From Ectorhizobium quercum (lineage in GTDB: Bacteria; Pseudomonadota; Alphaproteobacteria; Rhizobiales; Rhizobiaceae): a stretch of 64,000 bases of DNA. The notes beneath the pieces were generated by a model. It was not told the origin of the DNA. It searched no databases and was given only the letters and a program-made list of their open reading frames with translations. The stretch lies in assembly GCF_026552795.1 (NCBI RefSeq), contig NZ_JANFPI010000001.1, positions 682,001 through 746,000 on the forward strand, in the 5' to 3' direction. Every line of letters starts with the position of its first letter. Positions within the stretch are counted from its first letter, which is position 1. Of this stretch, positions 57,657 to 64,000 are shown piece after piece. The position numbers and the translations under genes were made by a program.

Positions 57657-58811
57657 TCAGCCGCCCTTGACCGACCCCGCCAGCAGGCCGCGCACGAGGT
57701 AGCGCTGCAAGGCGAAGAAGACGAGGAGCGGGACGATGATGGTGATGAAGGCGGAGGCCGTCAGGATTTCCCAGTTGCCGCCGCGCGAGCCGAGCAGCGC
57801 GTTCAGCGCCCCGGTCAGCACGAGCTGGTCCCCGGATGTGCCGAGGAAGACCATCGCCACGAGCAGGTCGTTCCACACCCAGAGGAACTGGAAGATGGAG
57901 AAGGACGCGAGCGCCGGGAAGGATAGCGGCAGCACGATCCTGACGAAGATCTCGAAGTCGGACGCGCCGTCGACGCGGGCCGATTCGATGATTTCCTTCG
58001 GCAGGCCGGCAATGTAGTTGCGCAGCAGGTAGATGGCGAGCGGCATGCCGAAGGCGGTGTGCGCCAGCCAGATCCCGGCATAGGTTTTCGACGGCACGCC
58101 GAACAGCATGCCGATGCCGTTATACATCCGCAACAGCGGTATGAGCGACATTTGCAGCGGCACGACGATGAGGCCGACGACGACGGCGATCAGGATCGCC
58201 CGGCCCGGAAACTCCATCCACGCCAGCGCATAGGCGGCGAAGGCCGCGATCAGGATCGGGATGACCGTCGCCGGGATGGTCACGGTCAGCGAGTTGACGA
58301 AGGCGTTGCCGATGCCCTCGGCGTTCAGCACCGTGCGGTAATTGTCGAACGTGAAGGCGGGCGGCGTCACCACCGTCAGGTAGACGCGCCTGCCGCGCTC
58401 GCCGTCGAAACTCGTCGGCTTGCGGTATTCGTAGGTGCCGTCGGCATGGACGGTCAGCGTTTCGCCGTCGCCCACGTCGACCGTTTCGCCGGCCGGAAAG
58501 GCGCCGGGCTCCAGAACCCGCGTGCCGAAGGCGGAAACCGTCTTGTCGCCCTCGACCAGCGTTCCGGAGATCACGTAGCCGGTGCCGTCCTGCCGCTGCG
58601 CGGAGGGTTCGGCAAGGCGCACGGCCTCGGTCTGGGTCGCGCCCGCAAAGGCGGTCCACCATCCCGAAACGGTAATCTGGTCCTTGTCGCGCAGGGAGCT
58701 GACGAGAATGCCGAGCGTCGGCAGGAGCCAGAGCAGCACGATGACAAGCACGGCGAAATGCACGAACAGGCGGGGAAAGCCGGTGCGGCGCAGGGATTGT
58801 GCGATGTCCAT
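57657..58811 (-). CDS. aglG: AglG, alpha-glucoside ABC permease
   Basis: Inner-membrane subunit of the alpha-glucoside importer, with the permease EAA loop (ESARVDGASDFEIFVRIVLP). Its 384 residues are ~100 more than usual for MalG-type permeases. The extra length is a soluble, Gly/Thr/Asp-rich segment between the first and second membrane helices (residues ~50-150, including GDGETLTVHADGTYEYRKPT), which should lie in the periplasm. The start is 1 base after aglF. Confidence 0.94.
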   Translation of the reverse strand: MDIAQSLRRTGFPRLFVHFAVLVIVLLWLLPTLGILVSSLRDKDQITVSGWWTAFAGATQTEAVRLAEPSAQRQDGTGYVISGTLVEGDKTVSAFGTRVLEPGAFPAGETVDVGDGETLTVHADGTYEYRKPTSFDGERGRRVYLTVVTPPAFTFDNYRTVLNAEGIGNAFVNSLTVTIPATVIPILIAAFAAYALAWMEFPGRAILIAVVVGLIVVPLQMSLIPLLRMYNGIGMLFGVPSKTYAGIWLAHTAFGMPLAIYLLRNYIAGLPKEIIESARVDGASDFEIFVRIVLPLSFPALASFSIFQFLWVWNDLLVAMVFLGTSGDQLVLTGALNALLGSRGGNWEILTASAFITIIVPLLVFFALQRYLVRGLLAGSVKGG

Positions 58812-58812
58812 G

Positions 58813-59823
58813 TCAATGGCCTCCGTTCTCGCGGTTCGCCTGGCGGATGTTCCAGATCATGATCGGCGTCACGGCGGCCATGATGATCAGCGCGATCACC
58901 GCCGCGCGGCCGGAATCGCCGCCGCCGCGGAACATCCAGTTGAACATCAGGTTGGCGAGAACCATCGTGTCCCACTGGCCGTTGGTCATGGTCAGGACGA
59001 TATCGAAGACCTTGAGGACGAGAATGGTGATCGTCGTCCAGACGACCGCGATCGTCCCCCATATCTGCGGCACCATGATCTTCCAGAAGATCTGCCAGCC
59101 GCTGGCCCCGTCGATGACGGCCGCCTCGACGGTCTCTTCCGGAATGCCGCGCAGCGCCGCCGACAGGATGACCATCGCGAAGCCGGTCTGGATCCAGACG
59201 AGAATGGCCATCAGGAAGAAGTTGTTCCAGAAGGGCAGGGCGATCCACACCTGCGGGTCGCCGCCGAACCACGTCACGACGGCGTTGAGAAGGCCGATCT
59301 GCGTGCCGGAGCCGCGATATTCGTAGATGAATTTCCAGATCACCGACGCGCCGACGAAGGAGATCGCCATCGGCATGAAGACGATGGACTTGGCGATGTT
59401 GCCCCACCAGATGCGGTCGGTCAGGACGGCAATGACGAGGCCGAGGAAGGTGCAGGCGGCGGGCACGACGGCCAGCCACAGCACGTTGTTGAGGATGGAG
59501 CGGCGGAACTCGCGGTCGAAGACGGCCCAGCGATAGTTGTCGAGGCCGACGAAACTCGTCCCGGTGCGGTCGTAGAAGGACAGTATGACGGTGGCGATCA
59601 CCGGATAGACCAGATAGACCGCGAGCAGGACGAGGGCCGGCCCCAGGAACAGCCAGGGCCGGACGACGGCCCGGCGGTTGAGGTTGCGCGATGCCGTCAT
59701 GATGTCGCGGCCGCGCACCGGCAGCGCCGCGTTCAGCAGCCGGTCGGACAGCCAGTAGTAGGCGGCGCAGGCGAAAACGCCCGCGATCATGATGCCGATG
59801 GCCGAAACGATCTGTCCTGCCAT
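58813..59823 (-). CDS. aglF: AglF, alpha-glucoside ABC permease
   Basis: MalF-type inner-membrane subunit partnering with AglG. It has 336 residues with about eight membrane segments and the EAA loop (EAAVIDGASGWQIFWKIMVP). It is encoded between aglE and aglG, 57 bases after aglE. Confidence 0.94.
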   Translation of the reverse strand: MAGQIVSAIGIMIAGVFACAAYYWLSDRLLNAALPVRGRDIMTASRNLNRRAVVRPWLFLGPALVLLAVYLVYPVIATVILSFYDRTGTSFVGLDNYRWAVFDREFRRSILNNVLWLAVVPAACTFLGLVIAVLTDRIWWGNIAKSIVFMPMAISFVGASVIWKFIYEYRGSGTQIGLLNAVVTWFGGDPQVWIALPFWNNFFLMAILVWIQTGFAMVILSAALRGIPEETVEAAVIDGASGWQIFWKIMVPQIWGTIAVVWTTITILVLKVFDIVLTMTNGQWDTMVLANLMFNWMFRGGGDSGRAAVIALIIMAAVTPIMIWNIRQANRENGGH

Positions 59824-59880
59824 GTCCCTCCCTCTCCGTTCGTGAACGGGCGGGCTTGCACCGCCCGCTTGCCCTGAAGC

Positions 59881-61242
59881 TTAGTTCAGTCCGTCCCAGG
59901 CGTTCTGAATTTCCGTTGCGGCCTGCTCCGCCGATTTGCCGCCGACGAAATCGACCATGCCGGTCCAGAAGGCGCCGGCGCCGATCTGGCCGGGCATCAG
60001 GTCGGAACCGTCGAAGCGGAAGGTAGTGGCCGTCGTCAGGATCTCGCCCTGCCGGCGCATCTGTTCGTTGGCGTAGGCTTCCGGTTTCGCCGCCTTGTAG
60101 GGCGTCAGGAAGCTCGACTGCGCCATCCACACTTCATGGGCGATCGGGGTCTTCAGGAAGTCGATGAAGGCGCGTGCGGGCCGGGTGTCGCGGGTTATGG
60201 AAACCAGCGTGCCCGCGCCGAGAACCGGTTTGCCGAGGTCGGCCTTGGACGCATAGGGCGGCAGGTAGAAGAAGTCGACATCCGTTCCCAGCTCGACACC
60301 TTCCGGGAAGAAGGAGGGGACGAAGGACGCCTGTCGGTGCAGGTAGCATTTCGGCGGAATGGTGAACAGGCCCTTCGGGCTGTCGCGGAAGTCGGTCGAG
60401 GCCACGGCTGCGACGCCGCCGTCCACATATTTGCTGTTCTTGGCGAACTTGCCGAATTCCTCGATGGCGGCGACGATTTCCGGCGCGTTGAACTTGATCT
60501 CGTTGGAAACCCACTGGTCGTAGACCTCCGGAGGCTGCTGGCGCAGCAGGATGTCCTCCACCCAGTCGGTCGCCGGCCAGCCCGTCGCGCCGCCGGAGCC
60601 GAGGCCGATGCACCAGGGGGTGCCGCCATCGGCGACGATCCGGTCGCTCAGCTTGAACAGGTCTTCCATTGTTTCGGGGATTTCATAGCCGGCTTCCTCG
60701 AAATTTTCCGGCACGTACCAGACCATCGACTTGAGGTCGGCCTTGAACGGGAAGGCGAAATAGGCCTCGACGCCGTCCCGGCCCTTGTAGGTGCCGTAGT
60801 TCACCCAGCTTTCGCCGGCGCCGTAGTTTTCCTTCACCCAGTCGGCCACGTCCTGTCCGAGCGGCACGAGGAAACCCTTGGCGGCAAGGTCGGCGTAAAG
60901 GCCCGGCTGCGGCAGGATGGCGATATCCGGCGGCGAGCCGGCCTGTGTGTCGATGACGATCTGCTGCTCGTAGTTTTCGGAGGAGGAATAGCGCACGTCG
61001 ATGCCCGTCGCATCGGAAAAATAGGCAAGAACCGTGCGGAACAGCGCCTCGTCGTCGCCGCGCCAGGGGCCGAAGATGGTCAGCGTCTGGCCCTTCAGGT
61101 CGGCATGGGCCTGCTTGAACGCCTCGTAGCTTGCCCAGTTCAGCCGCTGGTCCTCGCCCGGCGTGAACTTCAGCTCGGCCGCCGCAGCCGGCATCGCGAG
61201 CAGGGCGAGCGCCGCAACTCCCGCCTTCAGGTGAAACTTCAT
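59881..61242 (-). CDS. aglE: AglE, alpha-glucoside-binding periplasmic protein
   Basis: Solute-binding component of the importer, family 1 SBP. It has 453 residues with a Sec signal peptide (KAGVAALALLAMPAAAAELK). The mature part shows the SBP fold segments (LKGQTLTIFGPWRGDDEALF; GGTPWCIGLGSGGATGWPAT). It is the first gene of the operon, and a LacI-type operator lies ~70 bases upstream of its start. Confidence 0.95.
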   Translation of the reverse strand: MKFHLKAGVAALALLAMPAAAAELKFTPGEDQRLNWASYEAFKQAHADLKGQTLTIFGPWRGDDEALFRTVLAYFSDATGIDVRYSSSENYEQQIVIDTQAGSPPDIAILPQPGLYADLAAKGFLVPLGQDVADWVKENYGAGESWVNYGTYKGRDGVEAYFAFPFKADLKSMVWYVPENFEEAGYEIPETMEDLFKLSDRIVADGGTPWCIGLGSGGATGWPATDWVEDILLRQQPPEVYDQWVSNEIKFNAPEIVAAIEEFGKFAKNSKYVDGGVAAVASTDFRDSPKGLFTIPPKCYLHRQASFVPSFFPEGVELGTDVDFFYLPPYASKADLGKPVLGAGTLVSITRDTRPARAFIDFLKTPIAHEVWMAQSSFLTPYKAAKPEAYANEQMRRQGEILTTATTFRFDGSDLMPGQIGAGAFWTGMVDFVGGKSAEQAATEIQNAWDGLN

Positions 61243-61311
61243 CAGGATGACCTCCCCGTCATTCGTGCTGTACCGAAACCACAGTCGAAATCGTGTACGC
61301 CCGGCTCCCTC

Positions 61312-61325
61312 TCAAAGCGCTTTGA
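61312..61325. promoter_or_regulatory. LacI-family operator (AglR site) upstream of aglE
   Basis: TCAAAGCGCTTTGA is a perfect 14-bp palindrome with the central CG typical of LacI/GalR-family operators. It lies in the divergent aglE/aglR region, 70 bases from aglE and 192 bases from aglR, so it most likely controls aglE. AglR is the obvious ligand. Confidence 0.75.
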
Positions 61326-61517
61326 CCCGTCAATTCACATTTCCTCTTCATGCGAGTCAAGCCTTTTCAGGTGTTGTACCCGGGCAACCTTTTGCCTTGC
61401 GGTCTCTTGATGTTGTTTGTTGAGAAGGTTAGGCGCGATGGTGGACAAGTCCAGTATGTGACAGTGTGCGGGTGGGATTGAGTCGCGCGTATTTCTGTAG
61501 CCGCCGGGGGAGGACGG

Positions 61518-62540
61518 ATGAATCTGAAGCAGCTTTCGGAAATGCTGGGCCTGTCGCAGACGACGGTGAGCCGTGCCCTGAACGGTTTTCCGGAGGTCAG
61601 CGAGGCGACGCGGCAGCGGGTTCTGGCCGCCGCGGAAAAGACGGGCTACCGTCCCAACAAGGCCGCCCAGAGGCTGGCGACCGGGCGGGCGCGCTCCATC
61701 GGTCTCGTCATGCCCACCTCGTCGGAGCATCATTTCGACGTTCACTTCGGCGAATTCCTGAGCGGCATCGGCGAGGTTGCGCTGAAACACGACTTCCATT
61801 TCGTCATCATGCCCGCCGACCCCCACGACGAGGAAAAGGCGATCCGCCGCCTGGCCTCGTCCGGCAGCGTGGACGGGCTCTATATCGGCTATCTGCGCGC
61901 CGGCGATCCGCGCATCGCGACGACGCGGTCGCTCGGCCTGCCGTTCATCGTGCATGGGCGTTCCGCCGGCCTGCCGGAGGATTATGCGTTTCTCGATATC
62001 GACAACGAGGCGGTGTTCCGCGATGCGGCCGACCACATGATCGACCTCGGACATCGCCGCTTCGGCCTGATCAACGCGCCGGAAGAATTCGATTTTGCCT
62101 TGCGGCGGCGTCAGGGGGCGGAAAACCGGCTGCGCGAGGCGGGCATCGCGCTCGACCCTTCGGCCTGCCTTGCCGTTCCGATGACGGACGACCAGGGCTA
62201 TCGCGCCATGAACGCGCTTCTCGACCGGCCCGCCCGGCCCACCGCCGTCCTTTGCTCGTCCACCGCGCAGGCGCTCGGTGCGGTGAGGGCCATCTATGCC
62301 CGGGGATTGAAGCTTGGCCGCGACATCTCGCTCACCACGCATGACGACGATCTGCCGCTTCTCAAGCCGGAGAATTTTTCCGTGCCGTTGACGACGACGC
62401 GCTCCTCGCTGCGCGCAGCCGGTGTTCGCATCGCCGAACGTCTGATCGGCGTGATCGAAAACGGACGGGAGCCGGACCTTCAGGAAATCTGGCATGCCGC
62501 TCTGGTCCGGCGGGCCTCGACCGGCCCCGTGCCGGATTGA
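61518..62540 (+). CDS. aglR: AglR, LacI-family regulator of alpha-glucoside uptake
   Basis: Transcriptional repressor of the divergent aglEFGAK operon. It has 340 residues. The N-terminal helix-turn-helix and hinge are clear (QLSEMLGLSQTTVSRALNGF; TRQRVLAAAEKTGYRPNKAA), followed by a periplasmic-binding-type effector domain. GGGGGAGG lies upstream of the ATG. The inducer is inferred to be an alpha-glucoside. Confidence 0.93.
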   Translation: MNLKQLSEMLGLSQTTVSRALNGFPEVSEATRQRVLAAAEKTGYRPNKAAQRLATGRARSIGLVMPTSSEHHFDVHFGEFLSGIGEVALKHDFHFVIMPADPHDEEKAIRRLASSGSVDGLYIGYLRAGDPRIATTRSLGLPFIVHGRSAGLPEDYAFLDIDNEAVFRDAADHMIDLGHRRFGLINAPEEFDFALRRRQGAENRLREAGIALDPSACLAVPMTDDQGYRAMNALLDRPARPTAVLCSSTAQALGAVRAIYARGLKLGRDISLTTHDDDLPLLKPENFSVPLTTTRSSLRAAGVRIAERLIGVIENGREPDLQEIWHAALVRRASTGPVPD

Positions 62541-62622
62541 TACGCGGCGGTTTATCCGGCGCTCGAACCCTCTGTTAAAATTTCGGTGCTAAACATCCGG
62601 TAGCATACACGGAGGCCGGGTC

Positions 62623-63033
62623 GTGAGTAATTCCAAGGCTGCGCTGGGGCAGCCCTATCTGAACAAGGAAGAGTCCTTCATGTACGATCGTGAAGCACGC
62701 TTTCCCATGCAGGAAACGCGCAATGCGGCGCGCATCGAATATACCGAAAAGGGCGTCATGCACTTGGCGGCGCGCCGGTGCGATATTTTGCAGATTTCGC
62801 AAAGCACGGCGATCCTGGGCCTCATGACCCAGTATCATGTGCCGAACCAGTTCTATCTCGACATTCCCGATGCACGCATCACCAAGATCGGCTGCGTGCT
62901 GATGAAGACGCTGGCCAACAACCGCATCGAGGTCCGTTTCCTGCGCCTTCTGACGGACAAGGAAATAAACCGCATTTTCGTCTACAGCACGCATCCGGCC
63001 CATAAGGACTACGTGCTCGACGTCCGCGCCTGA
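62623..63033 (+). CDS. Small PilZ-like protein, degenerate
   Basis: 136 residues from GTG 62623, which is supported by GGAGG 7 bases upstream; ATG 62680 would give 117 residues. The central part (CDILQISQSTAILGLMTQYH, NQFYLDIPDARITKIGCVLM, NRIEVRFLRLL) follows the beta-barrel layout of PilZ domains. The c-di-GMP-binding RxxxR and D/NxSxxG residues are not intact. It may not bind the nucleotide. It is a single gene between aglR and edd. Confidence 0.72.
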   Translation: MSNSKAALGQPYLNKEESFMYDREARFPMQETRNAARIEYTEKGVMHLAARRCDILQISQSTAILGLMTQYHVPNQFYLDIPDARITKIGCVLMKTLANNRIEVRFLRLLTDKEINRIFVYSTHPAHKDYVLDVRA

Positions 63034-63081
63034 AGAGGCGCGGCCCGTCGCCAGGGCAATTGCGTGAAACGCTGAACCGCC

Positions 63082-63999
63082 CTACGCGAACAGCACGCTC
63101 GCACCGTGGTCGGCCGGGCCGGCGTTGCGCCGGAACGAGGCGAAAAGCTCGCGCCCCAGCCCGAATTCTTTCGCCGAAAGGTCCGCTTCGACGTGCGGCC
63201 GTGCGGCGAATTCGGCGGCATCCACCAGCACTTCGAGCGTTCCGGCCACGGCGTCGAGACGAATCAGGTCGCCGTCGCGGATCTTCGCGATCGGCCCGCC
63301 GTCCACCGCTTCCGGCGTGACGTGGATCGCCGCCGGCACCTTGCCGGAGGCGCCGGACATGCGGCCGTCGGTCACGAGCGCGACCCTGAAGCCGCGGTCC
63401 TGCAACACGCCGAGCGGCGGCGTCAGCTTGTGCAGTTCCGGCATGCCGTTCGCCTTCGGCCCCTGGAAGCGCACCACGGCGATGAAGTCCTTTTCCAGCT
63501 TGCCGGCCTTGAAGGCGTCCTGGATTTCCTGCTGGTCGTGGAAGACAATGGCCGGCGCCTCGATGACGTGGCGGTCCGGCTTCACGGCGGAGACCTTGAT
63601 GACGCCATTGCCGAGATTGCCGGTCAGCATCTTCAGCCCGCCATTCGGCTGGAACGGCGCTTCGATGGGAGCCAGAACCCTGGGATCGGCGCTGACGTCG
63701 GAGATCGGCTCGCGCCTGACCGTGCCGTTCTCGCCGAGCCTGACGTCGATGGCGTAGGCCTCCATGCCCTGGCCGAAAACGGTGCGCACGTCGTCGTGCA
63801 GCAGGCCCTTCTTCAGAAGCTGGGCGATGAGGAAGCCCATGCCGCCGGCCGCGTGGAAGTGGTTCACGTCGGCAAGGCCGTTCGGATAGACGCGGGCCAG
63901 CAGCGGCACGATGTCGGACAGGTCGGAAATGTCCTGCCATGTCAGCATGATGCCTGCCGCCCGCGCCATCGCCAGCAGGTGCAGCGTATGGTTGGTCGA
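63082..63999 (-). CDS. edd: Edd, 6-phosphogluconate dehydratase (C-terminal part, cut by window end)
   Basis: First enzyme of the Entner-Doudoroff pathway: converts 6-phosphogluconate to 2-keto-3-deoxy-6-phosphogluconate, using an Fe-S cluster. The frame is open to the window end, so the N-terminal half is missing. The visible 305 residues hold family signatures: [57 protein letters not shown]. It shares a metabolic theme with the agl genes (glucose catabolism) but is transcribed separately. Confidence 0.95.
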   Translation of the reverse strand, partial: STNHTLHLLAMARAAGIMLTWQDISDLSDIVPLLARVYPNGLADVNHFHAAGGMGFLIAQLLKKGLLHDDVRTVFGQGMEAYAIDVRLGENGTVRREPISDVSADPRVLAPIEAPFQPNGGLKMLTGNLGNGVIKVSAVKPDRHVIEAPAIVFHDQQEIQDAFKAGKLEKDFIAVVRFQGPKANGMPELHKLTPPLGVLQDRGFRVALVTDGRMSGASGKVPAAIHVTPEAVDGGPIAKIRDGDLIRLDAVAGTLEVLVDAAEFAARPHVEADLSAKEFGLGRELFASFRRNAGPADHGASVLFA

Positions 64000-64000
64000 G

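Overview
The window is 64 kb of GC-rich DNA from an alphaproteobacterium of the Rhizobiaceae (Sinorhizobium/Ensifer, Rhizobium, Shinella or a close relative). The evidence is the gene content and order: visN-visR, the motB-motC-fliK (motD) run, motE, rem, the flaF-flbT pair, four tandem flagellin genes, and an aglR/aglEFGAK alpha-glucoside operon next to edd. From memory, this follows the Sinorhizobium meliloti chromosomal flagellar regulon closely, with one large exception described below.

Layout. 1-8.4 kb: end of fliF, the LuxR-type master regulators visN and visR, then a minus-strand operon motA-fliM-fliN-fliG-flhB-hypothetical. 8.6-17.8 kb: plus-strand rod, ring, ATPase and export genes (flgF, fliI, hypothetical, flgB, flgC, fliE, flgG, flgA, flgI, motE, flgH, fliL, fliP). 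17.8-28.8 kb: an accessory block of three genes. 29.0-33.5 kb: four flagellin genes. 33.7-39.0 kb: a FliH-like gene, motB, motC, fliK and a lytic transglycosylase. 39.3-50.8 kb: rem, flgE, flgK, flgL, flaF, flbT, flgD, fliQ, flhA, fliR and four small genes that look like FliJ, FlgJ, FlgN and FliL relatives. 51.0-53.7 kb: a WecG/TagA-type glycosyltransferase and a Wzz/GumC-type polysaccharide co-polymerase. 53.7-54.6 kb: folD. 54.9-62.5 kb: alpha-glucoside uptake and hydrolysis genes with their LacI-type regulator. 62.6-64.0 kb: a degenerate PilZ-like protein and the 3' part of edd.

The standout region is the block between fliP and the first flagellin gene. It encodes a 2359-residue protein made of seven leading residues followed by exactly 294 octapeptides (consensus L-S/T-T-A-Q-I-A-A) with no phase break through to the last residue. 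The octads are ordered into modules of 10 and 7. Next come a TPR-SPINDLY-type O-glycosyltransferase (GT41 family) and, convergent, a UDP-galactopyranose mutase. The Ser/Thr-rich repeat protein and the flagellins are both plausible substrates of the glycosyltransferase. I know of no characterised system with this composition and regard it as the best candidate here for an undescribed one.

The second notable result is a shared motif, CRCAAG-N10-TA(G/A/T). It lies upstream of six flagellar transcription units (motA, flgF, flgB, the motB operon, flgE, flhA). A weaker copy lies in front of the giant repeat gene, hinting that it belongs to the motility regulon. No tRNA, rRNA, CRISPR array or insertion sequence was seen.
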